DNA from: Lysobacter soli
Lineage (GTDB): Bacteria; Pseudomonadota; Gammaproteobacteria; Xanthomonadales; Xanthomonadaceae
Length of the DNA: 64,000 nucleotides
Direction: 5' to 3'
Assembly (NCBI RefSeq): GCF_003382285.1
Contig: NZ_QTJR01000007.1
Location: forward strand, 62,001 to 126,000
How positions within the stretch are numbered: position 1 is the stretch's first letter; each line of letters starts with the position of its first letter. This document shows positions 1-9,676 of this stretch, piece after piece. Under the pieces are notes generated by a model. It saw only the letters and a program-made list of their open reading frames with translations. It was not told the origin of the DNA and searched no databases. Position numbers and translations under genes: made by a program.

Positions 1-1107
1 TGCGACCGTGGTCCACAGCGCATCGAGCAGGCGCGCCTGCGTCGCGGTGAGCGCGTCGAGATCGGACGCACGGCGATGCTGTAGCACATCCGGCTGGCGA
101 CGCACGATGCCGGTCGCCGAACACGGCGCATCGAGCAGCACCGCATCGAACGGCACGCCGTCCCACCATGCGGCGGTTTCGGCCGCATCGACCGCGGCGA
201 GCTGGATGCTTCCGCCAAGCTTCAACCGCGTCAGGTTTTCCTGCACGCGGACGAGCCGCTGAGCGTCGATGTCGATGGCCGACAGGCGCAACGTCGCGTC
301 GCGTTCGAGCAGGTGCGCGGCCTTGCCACCGGGCGCGACACAGGCGTCGAGCACGCGCGCGCCGGCGCCGGGCGACAGCGCCTCGACGACCAGCTGCGCG
401 GAGGCATCCTGCACAGACACTTCGCCGTCGCTGAAGCCCGGCAACGCGGCGACTGCAACGGGCGAATCCAGACGCAAAGCGTCGGGCGCGTTGTCGTCGG
501 GCTGCGCGGGAATGCCGGCGTCCTGCAGGCGCTGCAGGTACGCCGCGGGCGTGCCGCGGCGGCGGTTCACGCGCAGCCACATCGGCGGCTCGGACACGCT
601 CGCGTCGAGGATCGCGGCTTCATCCTTCGGCCAGTCGGCGGCGATGCGTTCGCGCAGCCACGCCGGCCAGTGCGCGTGCGCGTCGCCGGCCGGAATGCCT
701 TCGCGTTGCGCGCGACGAAGCAGCGCGTTGACCAGCCCGGCCTGGTGCGTGCGGCCGATCGCACGCGCAGCATCCACCGTGGACGCGAGGGCCGCATGCG
801 CCGGCAGTTTCAGTGGATCGAGCTGCGCGAAGCCGGCGAACAGCAACGCCTTGAGTTCGCTATCGCGATAGCCCAGCGGCTTGCTCATCCACGCCGACAG
901 CGCCGATTCGAAACGCGCCGGCTGGCGCAGCACGGCGAAGCAGATCGCTTCCACCAGCGCGCGATCGCGCGGGTCGGGCAACGTCGGCAGCGCCTGGGCA
1001 AGTTCGGCCTTGAGCGAGCGTCCGTGATGGAGCACCGCATCGAGCACGCGCGTGGCGATCACGCGAGGCTGCACGCCGGGCGACTGCATGCGATGGGGAT
1101 GCTTCAT
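1..1107 (-). CDS. rsmB: 16S rRNA (cytosine-967-C5) methyltransferase RsmB, 3' end cut by window edge
   Basis: RsmB methylates C967 of 16S rRNA using S-adenosylmethionine. The reverse strand is open from the ATG at 1107 to the left edge, giving the first 369 residues; the family is about 430 long, so only the C-terminus is missing. The N-terminal part resembles the NusB-like RNA-binding domain. The C-terminal part shows the SAM-binding motif [16 protein letters not shown] and the catalytic-cysteine motif [17 protein letters not shown] just before the edge. It starts 7 bases after the fmt stop, so def, fmt and rsmB look like one operon, the usual arrangement in gammaproteobacteria. Confidence 0.93.
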   Translation of the reverse strand, partial: MKHPHRMQSPGVQPRVIATRVLDAVLHHGRSLKAELAQALPTLPDPRDRALVEAICFAVLRQPARFESALSAWMSKPLGYRDSELKALLFAGFAQLDPLKLPAHAALASTVDAARAIGRTHQAGLVNALLRRAQREGIPAGDAHAHWPAWLRERIAADWPKDEAAILDASVSEPPMWLRVNRRRGTPAAYLQRLQDAGIPAQPDDNAPDALRLDSPVAVAALPGFSDGEVSVQDASAQLVVEALSPGAGARVLDACVAPGGKAAHLLERDATLRLSAIDIDAQRLVRVQENLTRLKLGGSIQLAAVDAAETAAWWDGVPFDAVLLDAPCSATGIVRRQPDVLQHRRASDLDALTATQARLLDALWTTVA

Positions 1108-1114
1108 CGGTACC

Positions 1115-2032
1115 TCAGCGGACCAGGTCGCGACGACCGTTAAGGTAATCGGCGGCGGTGATCGCCTTGCCGCCGTCGCGCTGCAGCACGCGGATGCGCA
1201 GCACGCCGACACCGCACGCGATATCGAGCCCGTCGCGCGATGCGCGCAGCAACTTGCCCGGCGCGGCATCGTGCGCTTCGTCCAGTGCGATGGCGCCGTG
1301 CAGGCGCAGGCGTTCGCCGGCGACACTGGCTTCGGCCATCGGCCACGGATTGAACGCGCGCACCTTGTCAGCCAGCGCGCGCGCCGGCTGCGACCAGTCC
1401 AGGCGCGCGTCGTTTTTGTCGAGCTTGTGCGCGTAGGTGACGCCTTCCTCCGGCTGCGGCTGCGGCACCGGATGGATGTCCGCCCGCAGCAGTCCGAGGC
1501 CGTCGGCCAGCACCTGAGCGCCGAGTGCCGAAAGGCGGTCGTGCAGCTGTCCGCCGGTCTCGTGCTCGCTGATGTCGATCGCCTGCGAGAGCAACACCGG
1601 CCCGGTGTCCAGGCCCTTCTCCATCTGCATCAGGCAGACACCGGTACGCGTGTCGCCGGCCTCGATCGCACGCTGGATCGGCGCGGCGCCGCGCCAGCGC
1701 GGCAGCAGCGAGGCGTGCACGTTCCAGCAGCCGTAAGTCGGGATATCGAGCACCGACTGCGGCAGGATCAGGCCGTAGGCGACGACGATCATCAAGTCCG
1801 GCTGCAGCGCGCGCAGCGCTTCCTTCGACGCGGCGGACTTGAAGTTCTCCGGCTGCATCACCGGGATGCCGCGCAACAACGCCTCGCGCTTGACCGGCGA
1901 CGGCGTGAGTTCGCGTCCGCGCCCGGCCGGGCGGTCGGGCTGCGTGTAGACGGCGACGACCTCGCCCTTCTGCGCGGCGGCGCGCAGGCAGGGAACGGCG
2001 AAGTCGGGGGTTCCGGCGAAGACGAGTCTCAT
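1115..2032 (-). CDS. fmt: Methionyl-tRNA formyltransferase
   Basis: Fmt formylates the amino group of initiator Met-tRNA with 10-formyltetrahydrofolate, which allows translation initiation. The 305-residue product has the normal family length. It begins [14 protein letters not shown], the classical N-terminal Rossmann start, and carries [20 protein letters not shown] with the catalytic Asn/His and a later GLDTG with the catalytic Asp. The C-terminal OB-like domain follows from about residue 205. It lies between def (110 bases upstream) and rsmB (7 bases downstream), on the same strand. Formylation and its removal by Def are thus encoded together. Confidence 0.97.
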   Translation of the reverse strand: MRLVFAGTPDFAVPCLRAAAQKGEVVAVYTQPDRPAGRGRELTPSPVKREALLRGIPVMQPENFKSAASKEALRALQPDLMIVVAYGLILPQSVLDIPTYGCWNVHASLLPRWRGAAPIQRAIEAGDTRTGVCLMQMEKGLDTGPVLLSQAIDISEHETGGQLHDRLSALGAQVLADGLGLLRADIHPVPQPQPEEGVTYAHKLDKNDARLDWSQPARALADKVRAFNPWPMAEASVAGERLRLHGAIALDEAHDAAPGKLLRASRDGLDIACGVGVLRIRVLQRDGGKAITAADYLNGRRDLVR

Positions 2033-2142
2033 GGGCGCGGTGCGGTGTTCCGGGAGTTATGCGAACGCTGGAAACGAAGAACGCGGGTCGCCCCGCGTTC
2101 GTGTCGTGCATGGCGCCGGCATGCCGCCGGCGCATGGCTCCG

Positions 2143-2658
2143 TCAGGCGGCGGCCTGGCGGCGCTGCTTGGCGAGCTTCTTGCGGACCATCTCGCGCTTG
2201 AGCGGCGAGAGGTAATCGACGAAGAGCTTTCCGGCCAGGTGATCCATCTCGTGCTGGATGCACACGGCCAGCAGGCCGTCGACGTCCAGCTCGCACTCCT
2301 TGGCGGTGCGGTCGAGGTACTTCACGGTGATGCGGTCGGCGCGGGTGACGTCGGCGAAGATGCCGGGCACCGACAGGCAGCCTTCCTGGTACACCTGCTC
2401 GCCATCGCGCGCGACGATCTCCGGATTGATGAAGACCATCGGCTGGCTCTTCTCCTCACTCACGTCGATGACCATGAAACGCTGGTGCACGTCGACCTGG
2501 CTGGCGGCCAGCCCGATGCCCGGCGCTTCGTACATCGTCTCGAACATGTCGTCGATCAGCGACTGGAACTGCGCATCGGCGATGCGCGCGGGATCGACCG
2601 GCGTCGCAACGGTACGCAGGCGCGGATCGGGGAATTCGAGGATGGGAAGCAGGGCCAT
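2143..2658 (-). CDS. def: Peptide deformylase
   Basis: Removes the formyl group from the N-terminal methionine of new proteins in the cytoplasm, using a bound divalent metal. The 171-residue protein carries all three family motifs: GIGLAASQ at residues 47-54, EGCLS at 92-96 with the metal-ligand Cys94, and QHEMDH ending at 140 with two His ligands and the catalytic Glu137. Motif 1 has Ser where many relatives have Pro or Thr, a tolerated position. It is the first gene of the def-fmt-rsmB operon. A TACAAT sequence about 45 bases upstream on the reverse strand could be its -10 box. The gene is divergent from the LysM gene. Confidence 0.97.
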   Translation of the reverse strand: MALLPILEFPDPRLRTVATPVDPARIADAQFQSLIDDMFETMYEAPGIGLAASQVDVHQRFMVIDVSEEKSQPMVFINPEIVARDGEQVYQEGCLSVPGIFADVTRADRITVKYLDRTAKECELDVDGLLAVCIQHEMDHLAGKLFVDYLSPLKREMVRKKLAKQRRQAAA

Positions 2659-2732
2659 GGCGTCGAAATGGGGGCGTGTGTCACAACCGCAAGAAGTACC
2701 GTGATTGTAACCCCGTTACGGGCCTCCAATGC

Positions 2733-2763
2733 TTGCAACCCTGCGGTTCTTCTGGGCTATAGT
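2733..2763 (+). promoter_or_regulatory. Putative sigma-70 promoter of the LysM gene
   Basis: TTGCAA at 2733-2738 and TATAGT at 2758-2763 each match five of six consensus bases. The spacer is 19 bases, longer than the optimal 17, which lowers confidence. It would give a leader of about 90 bases before the start at 2859. Confidence 0.35.
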
Positions 2764-2858
2764 GCCGCGGTGCCCCGCCTTCAGGTGTGGTTTTGGGGAC
2801 GCTGCCGGGGGCAGCGGGGCCGCACAGTATGTTCAGGGGCGGTAAGGGGAATTGCCAG

Positions 2859-4016
2859 ATGGCCTTGATGCTTAAACCGTTGCGCACGGTGATGACCGCT
2901 GCGCTGCTCACGATCGCCACCTACGGCGTCGCCGCGGAACTCGCTGGCGGCCATCCGGACACCTACGTGGTGAAGAAGGGCGACACCCTCTGGGACATCG
3001 CTGGACGCTTCCTCAAGAAGCCGTGGCTGTGGCCGGAAATCTGGCAGGCGAACCCGCAGGTCAAGAACCCGCACCTCATCTTCCCGGGCGACGTCCTGTC
3101 GCTGGCATACCTGGACCGCGTCGCGGTGCAGGAAGGCCCGCGCCAGGAAGCGCCGATCAACGCCATCCCGCTGTCCGAGGTCGAATCCTTCCTCAAGGAC
3201 CTGCGCGTGGTGGACGAATTCGAACACCTGCCCTACGTGGTCGGCCTTGAAGGCGATCGCCTGCGCAGCGCCGGCAACCAGCTGGTGTACGTGAAGGGCC
3301 TCGACGCCGCGCAGCCGGGCCAACGCTACATGGTCGTCCGCCCGAGCCAGCGCTTCCAGACGATGGATCCGGACCGCTGCTGCGAGCCGTCGGGCCGTCG
3401 CGCGCAGACGCTGGACTTCCGTGGCCAGCGCAACTGGGGCACCGAAAGCCTGTGGGCGTACCAGCTCCCGCCGGGCGGCGGCGAATTCCTGGGCTACGAG
3501 CTGGCCAAGGTCAGCACCGCAACCGTTACCCGCGGCATCGTCGGCGACGCCGAGGCCGCCACGCTGCTGGTGGACGACAACGGTCGCGAAGTGCGCGCCG
3601 GCGATCGCCTGATCCCGGTGGAAGCCCAGTCCTACGACCTGCAGTTCTTCCCGCACGCCCCGGCGCAGGAGCCGGCCGTCGAGAAGGCCCGCGTCATCGC
3701 GGTGACCGACATGGTCAGCAGCGGCGGCACGCGTGACGTGGTCGCCCTCTCGGTCGGCGCCGCGGACGGCGTGGACAACGGCACCGTGTTCTCGGTGTGG
3801 CGCCAGGGCAGCATCGAAGTCGACCGCGTGCGCGCAGGCATCGACCGCAGCCCCGACGCGCATACCCGCGGCGAGAAGGTGAAGATGCCCGACGAGTTCG
3901 CCAGCCACGTCATGGTCTTCCGCACGTTCGACAAGGTCAGCTACGGCCTGGTGATGGACGGCGTCGCGCCGACCCGCCTGGGCTACCGTTTGAAGCATCC
4001 GGACGCGACGAACTGA
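2859..4016 (+). CDS. tsaP: LysM-domain secreted protein, likely type IV pilus secretin-associated protein TsaP
   Basis: The 385-residue product has a signal peptide (about residues 1-26), then a LysM peptidoglycan-binding domain (about 36-80, starting YVVKKGDTLWDIAGRFL) and a long C-terminal part resembling the FlgT-like region of TsaP. In Neisseria and Pseudomonas (PA0020) the protein at this locus next to dprA anchors or stabilises the PilQ secretin at the cell wall. That role here is inferred from context and architecture. I chose the ATG at 2859 because AGGGGA lies 8 bases upstream and a hydrophobic signal follows directly; upstream in-frame starts would put a charged stretch before the signal. 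Confidence 0.8.
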   Translation: MALMLKPLRTVMTAALLTIATYGVAAELAGGHPDTYVVKKGDTLWDIAGRFLKKPWLWPEIWQANPQVKNPHLIFPGDVLSLAYLDRVAVQEGPRQEAPINAIPLSEVESFLKDLRVVDEFEHLPYVVGLEGDRLRSAGNQLVYVKGLDAAQPGQRYMVVRPSQRFQTMDPDRCCEPSGRRAQTLDFRGQRNWGTESLWAYQLPPGGGEFLGYELAKVSTATVTRGIVGDAEAATLLVDDNGREVRAGDRLIPVEAQSYDLQFFPHAPAQEPAVEKARVIAVTDMVSSGGTRDVVALSVGAADGVDNGTVFSVWRQGSIEVDRVRAGIDRSPDAHTRGEKVKMPDEFASHVMVFRTFDKVSYGLVMDGVAPTRLGYRLKHPDATN

Positions 4017-4048
4017 CGCCACGTCGGGAAGTTTCCTGATCGAACCAC

Positions 4049-4078
4049 GCGACGGCGCCCTAGGGCGCCGTCGTCGTT
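4049..4078 (+). terminator. Hairpin terminator after the LysM gene
   Basis: GACGGCGCCC at 4051-4060 and GGGCGCCGTC at 4063-4072 form a near-perfect palindrome 35 bases after the stop. The downstream T-tract is poor (TCGTCGTTTG), so termination may be weak or Rho-assisted. Confidence 0.5.
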
Positions 4079-4097
4079 TGCGGGCGATGCTGGCGCG

Positions 4098-5258
4098 ATG
4101 ACCGCCCGATCCGAAGACGCCTCCGACGATATCGAAACCCTCGCGCTGCTGAGGCTGATCGCCGCGGGCGGCAGCAGCCCGGCGCGATGCTCGCTGATCG
4201 AGGGCTTCGGTGGCGCGGCGCAGGCCGTCGCCGCGGGGCCCGCCGGGTGGCGCGAAGCCGGGTGGTCGGACGAACAGGTCTCGGCGCTCTCCTCCGCTGT
4301 CGCGCCGCGGGAAGCGATTGCCTGGCTGCGCGGCCCGTCGCACCACCTCGTCGGCTGGCATCAGGAGGACTATCCGCCGCCACTGCGCAAGTCGCCCAAC
4401 CCGCCGCTCGCGCTGTTCGTCGCGGGCGACCCCTCGCTGCTCTGGCAGCCGTCGGTCGCGGTCGTCGGCAGTCGGGGGCCCACGCCCGGCGGTCGCGACA
4501 ACGCGCGCGACTTCGCCCGCGCATTCGCCGCGTCGGGTCTGGTCGTGGCAAGCGGGTTGGCCGCGGGGATCGACACGGCCGCACACCTGGCCACGCTCGA
4601 CGCAGGCGGCCGCACCATCGCGGTGCTGGGGACGGGCCCCGACGTGCCCTACCCGCGCGCCAACACGGACCTCCACTCCCGCATCGCGGACCCGGCCGTG
4701 GGCGCGATCGTCAGCGAATACCTGCCCGGCACCGGGCCGGTCGCGTTCCACTTCCCCAGCCGGAACCGGATCCTCGCCGGGCTCTCCGTCGCGACGGTGG
4801 TGATCGAGGCCGCCGAGCGCTCGGGCGCCCTGATCACCGCCCGCCTCGCCTCCGAGGCCGGGCGGGAGGTGTTCGCGGTGCCGGGCTCGATCCATAACCC
4901 GCTGGCACGCGGTTGCCATCGACTCATCCGGGACGGCGCGGGGCTGGTCAGCTGCGCAGGGGACGTGATCGATGCCCTCGCGCCGCAGATCGCTGCCCTC
5001 GCCCAGGACTTGCGGCGGCAGCTCGGCGCCCCCATCCACCCCGCTCAGGCGGTCGAGCCGGACGCCCGGGGCGGTTCAGGGGTCCACGACCCCGACTACC
5101 ACACCTTGTGGAACGCCCTGGGCCATGACCCAACCGCTATGGATCAACTGGTGCAGCGGACCGGATTGACGGCCGCGGCAGTGTCCTCCATGCTGCTGCT
5201 CATGGAGCTTGATGGCCGGGTTTTTTCGCAACACGGCCGGTATTTCCGCAGTCGTTGA
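4098..5258 (+). CDS. dprA: DNA-processing protein DprA
   Basis: DprA loads RecA on incoming single-stranded DNA during natural transformation. The 386-residue protein has the expected order: an N-terminal SAM-like region, a Rossmann core starting at [14 protein letters not shown] (about residue 120) with [12 protein letters not shown] and [12 protein letters not shown], and a C-terminal winged-helix domain (about residues 320-386). It follows the TsaP-like gene, and smg starts 87 bases downstream. This local order matches Pseudomonas PA0020-PA0022. A type IV pilus-associated protein beside a transformation protein fits DNA uptake, but competence itself is inference. Confidence 0.95.
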   Translation: MTARSEDASDDIETLALLRLIAAGGSSPARCSLIEGFGGAAQAVAAGPAGWREAGWSDEQVSALSSAVAPREAIAWLRGPSHHLVGWHQEDYPPPLRKSPNPPLALFVAGDPSLLWQPSVAVVGSRGPTPGGRDNARDFARAFAASGLVVASGLAAGIDTAAHLATLDAGGRTIAVLGTGPDVPYPRANTDLHSRIADPAVGAIVSEYLPGTGPVAFHFPSRNRILAGLSVATVVIEAAERSGALITARLASEAGREVFAVPGSIHNPLARGCHRLIRDGAGLVSCAGDVIDALAPQIAALAQDLRRQLGAPIHPAQAVEPDARGGSGVHDPDYHTLWNALGHDPTAMDQLVQRTGLTAAAVSSMLLLMELDGRVFSQHGRYFRSR

Positions 5259-5344
5259 AGGCTCCCGTTCAGGGACTCCACGCGGCCCCGCGGGCCTTCC
5301 GCAAGTTCTGCCCACCGCGCCGCGTGCGGCGCAGGCCGAGGGAA

Positions 5345-5833
5345 ATGAAAGAGAGCATCCTGGACGTCCTGCTTTACCTGTTCGAGCACTACTTCACCGA
5401 CGACGCGGATCTCGTCCGCGACCGCGATTCACTCCGCAGCGGCCCCCTCTTCGACGAACTCGGCAAAGCCGGCTTCAGCCCGGCCGAGATCAACAAGGCC
5501 TTCGAATGGCTCGACGCGCTGGCCGAGCAACGGCCCAGTGCGAGCGCCCCGCGCGCGAACGGTCCTGTCCGCGTGTTCTTCGGCCCTGAACTCGACAAGC
5601 TCGACGTCGAATGCCGGGGGTTCCTCCTCTTCCTGGAGCAGCACGGCGTGCTCGATGCCGGCCAGCGCGAGCTGGTGCTCGACCGCGCGATGGCGCTGGA
5701 CCAGGACGAGATCGACCTGGACGACCTGAAGTGGGTCGTGCTGATGGTGCTGTTCAACCAGCCGGGGTCCGAAGCGGCCTACGCCTGGATGGAAACGCAG
5801 ATGTTCGAGGACGAACCCGAGCCGGTGCACTGA
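5345..5833 (+). CDS. smg: Smg family protein (DUF494)
   Basis: The 162-residue protein starts [17 protein letters not shown], the hallmark N-terminus of the Smg/DUF494 family, and is acidic throughout. The family is almost always found next to dprA or topA; its molecular role is not established. The ATG at 5345 follows GAGGGA closely and matches the conserved family start, whereas longer upstream readings add a low-complexity Arg/Pro stretch. Confidence 0.93.
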   Translation: MKESILDVLLYLFEHYFTDDADLVRDRDSLRSGPLFDELGKAGFSPAEINKAFEWLDALAEQRPSASAPRANGPVRVFFGPELDKLDVECRGFLLFLEQHGVLDAGQRELVLDRAMALDQDEIDLDDLKWVVLMVLFNQPGSEAAYAWMETQMFEDEPEPVH

Positions 5834-5915
5834 GCATCGCCGGACGTCCGTAGCGCGCCTGGGGAGGCGCAGCCGGTCGGGCCACCATGGCCCGCCGAAC
5901 AATCAGGGGATTCGC

Positions 5916-6836
5916 ATGACGGACTGGTACTACCACCTGCCGGGTCAGGGCCGCGTGGGTCCACTGGGGGCCGACGACGTACGCGAGGCCTACCGCGAAG
6001 GCCGCGTACAGCGCGACACGCTGGCCTGGCACGTCGGGGCGCGCGACTGGCTGCCGCTCGACCGGTTTTCCGATTCCCTGAGCCTCGATGAAATCGCAAT
6101 GCCTTCCCCTGCCTACGCGGCGCCCGCGGCCGTGGCAGGCGACGCCCTTGATCGCACCTCGCCCTATGCGCCGCCACGTGCGGAACTGAGCGAGGCCGGC
6201 GATTACCACGCCGCTGCCGGCGAGGTCGTCTACGCCGGTTTCTGGAAACGCCTGGCGGCGCTGATGATCGACTCGCTCGTCGTCACCCTCGCGTACTACG
6301 TACTGCTGATCGTCGCGGTCATCGCCTTCAGCATCGGCCTCTCGGATGCCCTGAGTGGCAGCCCCGGCTCGGCCGGCGCCGCCCAGCTGATCGGCGTGGT
6401 GGCCGTGTTCGCCTACCCGATCGTCAGCGCGCTTTATTACGTCAGCCTGGAGTCGTCCGCGACGCAGGCCACGCTGGGCAAGATGGCCGTCGGCATCAAG
6501 GTCACCGACGATGCCGGGCGCCGCATGAGCCGCGGGCGCGCGCTTGGCCGCTGGGCCTCGCACCTGCTGTGCTACCTCACGATGTACATCGGCTACTTCA
6601 TGGCCGGGTTCACTGACCGCAAGCGCGGCCTGCACGACATGGTGGCCGGCACGCTGGTGGTCGACCGCTGGGCCTACACGGCGCATCCGGACCGCCAGCG
6701 CCGCGGGCTCGGCACCGTGGCGCTGGTCCTGCTGATCCTCGGCGGCCTGGCGGTCGTGGCGTACGCCGGGATCCTGCTCGCCGTCGCGATCCCGGCCTAC
6801 CAGGAGTACGTCCGCCGGGCCGTCGGCGGAGGCTGA
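5916..6836 (+). CDS. GYF_2-RDD membrane protein with pilin-like C-terminal segment
   Basis: 306 residues. The first 50 form a GYF_2-type domain (WYYHLPGQGRVGPLGADDV and a WHVGARDWLPL end). An RDD domain follows from about residue 108 (AGFWKRLAALMIDSLVV) with three hydrophobic segments; the late basic block SRGRALGRW and the Asp/Arg pair in AGFTDRKRGLHDMVAG are typical. The last 40 residues form another hydrophobic helix ending AVAIPAYQEYVRRAVGGG, which resembles the first helix of type IV pilins. The function is unknown; RDD proteins are often accessory or transport-like. AGGGG lies 7-8 bases before the ATG. Confidence 0.85.
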   Translation: MTDWYYHLPGQGRVGPLGADDVREAYREGRVQRDTLAWHVGARDWLPLDRFSDSLSLDEIAMPSPAYAAPAAVAGDALDRTSPYAPPRAELSEAGDYHAAAGEVVYAGFWKRLAALMIDSLVVTLAYYVLLIVAVIAFSIGLSDALSGSPGSAGAAQLIGVVAVFAYPIVSALYYVSLESSATQATLGKMAVGIKVTDDAGRRMSRGRALGRWASHLLCYLTMYIGYFMAGFTDRKRGLHDMVAGTLVVDRWAYTAHPDRQRRGLGTVALVLLILGGLAVVAYAGILLAVAIPAYQEYVRRAVGGG

Positions 6837-6980
6837 GCCGCACGCTGAACAGGCAGGCCGCAGCGCGGCGCCCATCCCGGCTTCACGCCGCCGCGCTTGA
6901 CAGCGCCCGGCGGCGCGTGGCCTCAATAGAAAAAGAGAAGCCCCCGCACGCCCGCGCCGGATGCCGCGGGCGTAGTCTTC

Positions 6981-7013
6981 TCCCGCCCCCATCCGCCCCC
7001 ATCCGCCCCCATC
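6981..7013 (+). repeat. Short 10-bp tandem repeat upstream of topA
   Basis: The unit ATCCGCCCCC (first copy TCCCGCCCCC) occurs three times in a row plus a partial copy, ending about 30 bases before the topA start. It falls in the topA leader or promoter region. No function is apparent. Confidence 0.7.
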
Positions 7014-7044
7014 GCAGCACCGGGACAGGTCCTGCGGAGCCCCC

Positions 7045-9549
7045 ATGGCCAAGAATCTCCTCATCGTCGAGTCGCCCGCCAAGGCCAAGACGATCAACAA
7101 ATACCTCGGCAAGGACTTCACCGTCCTGGCCTCCTACGGCCACGTCCGCGACCTGGTGCCCAAGGAAGGCGCCGTCGATCCGGAGCGCGGCTTCGCCATG
7201 CGCTACGACCTGATCGACAAGAACGAGAAGCACGTGGACGCCATCGCCAAGGCCGCCAAGGGTGCCGACGCGCTCTATCTGGCGACCGACCCGGACCGTG
7301 AAGGCGAGGCGATCAGCTGGCACATCGCGGAAATCCTGAAGGAGCGCGGCTTGCTCGAAGGCAAGACGCTGCAGCGCGTCGTGTTCACCGAGATCACGCC
7401 GCGCGCGATCAAGGAAGCGATGACGCAACCGCGCGCGATCGCCTCCGACCTCGTCGATGCCCAACAGGCGCGCCGCGCGCTGGACTACCTGGTCGGCTTC
7501 AACCTGAGCCCGGTGTTGTGGCGCAAGGTGCAGCGCGGGCTGTCGGCCGGCCGCGTGCAGTCGCCGGCGCTGCGCATGATCGTCGAGCGCGAGGAGGAGA
7601 TCGAAGCCTTCGTCGCGCGCGAGTACTGGACCATCGAGGCCGAGTGCGCGCATCCGACGCAGGCCTTCACCGCCAAGTTGATCAAGCTGGACGGCAAGAA
7701 GTTCGAGCAGTTCACCGTGACCGACGGCGACACCGCCGAGGACGCCCGCAAGCGCATCACGGCCGCCGCCAACGGCGCGCTGCACGTCACCGACGTCGCA
7801 TCGAAAGAGCGCAAGCGCCGCCCGGCCGCGCCGTTCACCACTTCCACGCTGCAGCAGGAAGCCTCGCGCAAGCTCGGCTTCACGACGCGCAAGACCATGC
7901 AGGTCGCGCAGAAGTTGTACGAAGGCGTGGCGATCGGCGAGGAAGGCACGGTCGGCCTGATCACCTACATGCGTACCGACTCGGTGACGCTGTCGCAGGA
8001 CGCCATCGGCGAGATCCGGGACGTGATCGCCCGCGACTACGGCACGCGCGCGCTGCCCGACAAGCCCAACACGTACCAGAACAAGTCGAAGAACGCGCAG
8101 GAAGCGCACGAAGCCGTGCGCCCGACCTCCGCGCTGCGCACGCCGTCGTCGGTCGCGCGCTACCTCAGCGACGACGAGCGCAAGCTTTACGAGCTGGTGT
8201 GGAAGCGCGCCGTCGCCTCGCAGATGGTGCCGGCCACGCTCAACACCGTGTCGGTCGACCTGGCCGCCGGCAGCGAGCACGCCTTCCGCGCCTCGGGTAC
8301 GACGGTGGTCGATCCGGGCTTCCTCGCCGCATACGAGGAAGGCAAGGACACCAGGACCGCGGACGACGAAGACGAAGGCCGCAAGCTGCCGGCGATGAAG
8401 ACCGGCGACCGCGTGCCGCTGGACCGCATCCACGCCGACCAGCACTTCACCCAGCCGCCGCCGCGCTACACCGAAGCGGCGCTGGTGAAGGCGCTTGAGG
8501 AATACGGCATCGGCCGTCCGTCCACCTACGCCTCGATCATCCAGACGCTGCTGTTCCGCAAGTACGTCGAGATGGAAGGCCGCAGCTTCCGTCCGTCCGA
8601 CGTGGGCCGCGCGGTGTCGAAGTTCCTGTCCTCGCATTTCACGCGCTACGTCGACTACGACTTCACCGCCAAGCTCGAGGACGAACTCGATGCGGTGTCG
8701 CGCGGCGAGGAGGAATGGGTCCCGCTGATGGAGAAGTTCTGGGGCCCGTTCAAGGAACTGGTCGAGGACAAGACCGAATCGGTCGACCGTTCCGAGGCCA
8801 CCGGCGCGCGCGAACTGGGCACCGATCCCAAGAGCGGCAAGCCGGTGAGCGTGCGCCTGGGCCGCTTCGGGCCGTACGCGCAGATCGGCGACAAGGACAC
8901 CGACGAGAAGCTCGAATTCGCGTCGCTGCGTCCGGGCCAGTCGATGCACACCATCACGCTGGAAGACGCGCTGGAGCTGTTCAAGCTGCCGCGCAAGCTC
9001 GGCGAGAACGCGGGCCACGAAGTCAGCGTCGGCATCGGCCGCTTCGGTCCGTTCGCCAAGCGCGGCACGACGTACGCGTCGCTGACCAAGGAAGACGATC
9101 CGTACACGATCGACCTGGCGCGCGCGGTGTTCCTGATCGAGCAGAAGGAAGAGATCGCGCGCAACCGCATCATCCGCCAGTGGGATGGCAGCGACGTGCA
9201 GGTGCTCAACGGCCGCTTCGGGCCGTACATCAGCGACGGCAAGCTCAACGGCAAGATTCCGAAGGATCGCGAGCCGGCCTCGCTCTCGCTGGAGGAAACC
9301 ACGCAGTTCCTCGCCGACACAGGCAAGCCGGTTCGTCGCGGCTTCGGCAAGAAGGCCGCCAAGAAGGAACCGGCGGTGAAGGTGAAGAAGGAAGCCGCCG
9401 CGAAGAAGGCGCCTGCCGCCAAGAAGGCGCCGGCGAAGAAGGCTGCGGCCAAGAAGACCCCCAAGAAGGCTGCGAAGAAGACCACCGCCGCCAAGAAGAC
9501 CGCTGCGAAAACGGCCGCCAAGAAGGTCGTGAAGAAGGCGAAGGCGTAA
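7045..9549 (+). CDS. topA: DNA topoisomerase I with lysine-rich tail
   Basis: Type IA topoisomerase that relaxes negative supercoils. The 834-residue protein starts MAKNLLIVESPAKAKTI (TOPRIM domain, with DPDREGE metal ligands near residue 80) and has the active-site tyrosine in GLITYMRTDS (about residue 310). From about residue 600 come three or four C-terminal repeats marked GRFGPYAQ, GRFGPFAK and GRFGPYIS, instead of the Cys4 zinc ribbons of the E. coli enzyme. The last 70 residues are Lys/Ala repeats of the KKAAKK type, resembling histone H1 tails. A GAAGGCGT/ACGCCTTC hairpin overlaps the stop (9540-9557) and may act as a weak terminator. Confidence 0.97.
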   Translation: MAKNLLIVESPAKAKTINKYLGKDFTVLASYGHVRDLVPKEGAVDPERGFAMRYDLIDKNEKHVDAIAKAAKGADALYLATDPDREGEAISWHIAEILKERGLLEGKTLQRVVFTEITPRAIKEAMTQPRAIASDLVDAQQARRALDYLVGFNLSPVLWRKVQRGLSAGRVQSPALRMIVEREEEIEAFVAREYWTIEAECAHPTQAFTAKLIKLDGKKFEQFTVTDGDTAEDARKRITAAANGALHVTDVASKERKRRPAAPFTTSTLQQEASRKLGFTTRKTMQVAQKLYEGVAIGEEGTVGLITYMRTDSVTLSQDAIGEIRDVIARDYGTRALPDKPNTYQNKSKNAQEAHEAVRPTSALRTPSSVARYLSDDERKLYELVWKRAVASQMVPATLNTVSVDLAAGSEHAFRASGTTVVDPGFLAAYEEGKDTRTADDEDEGRKLPAMKTGDRVPLDRIHADQHFTQPPPRYTEAALVKALEEYGIGRPSTYASIIQTLLFRKYVEMEGRSFRPSDVGRAVSKFLSSHFTRYVDYDFTAKLEDELDAVSRGEEEWVPLMEKFWGPFKELVEDKTESVDRSEATGARELGTDPKSGKPVSVRLGRFGPYAQIGDKDTDEKLEFASLRPGQSMHTITLEDALELFKLPRKLGENAGHEVSVGIGRFGPFAKRGTTYASLTKEDDPYTIDLARAVFLIEQKEEIARNRIIRQWDGSDVQVLNGRFGPYISDGKLNGKIPKDREPASLSLEETTQFLADTGKPVRRGFGKKAAKKEPAVKVKKEAAAKKAPAAKKAPAKKAAAKKTPKKAAKKTTAAKKTAAKTAAKKVVKKAKA

Positions 9550-9582
9550 ACGCCTTCATCTTCTCTGGCTGACCCCCTCTGA

Positions 9583-9611
9583 CGTCATCCCGGCGAAAGC
9601 CGGGATCCAGG
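9583..9611 (+). repeat. Dispersed palindromic repeat, class A (CCCGGCGAAAGCCGGG)
   Basis: CGTCATCCCGGCGAAAGC followed by CGGGATCCAGG. The palindromic core CCCGGC-GAAA-GCCGGG forms a stem with a GAAA loop. The same element recurs at 48377-48404, in variant form at 48523-48549, and inverted at 62263-62290, always between genes. This is REP-like behaviour. Confidence 0.8.
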
Positions 9612-9676
9612 CTGGCAGCGTCGGTGGGGCCGAGGCTGTCCCTGGCGTGTATCGACGCACGCGTTATCCTCGCGCC

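Noticed and set aside
2781-5039. Long reverse-strand open frame across the TsaP-like and dprA genes
   Set aside because: It lies wholly antisense to two genes with clear domains, and its composition (Arg/Gly/Ala-rich, no motif) is that of a GC-driven shadow frame.
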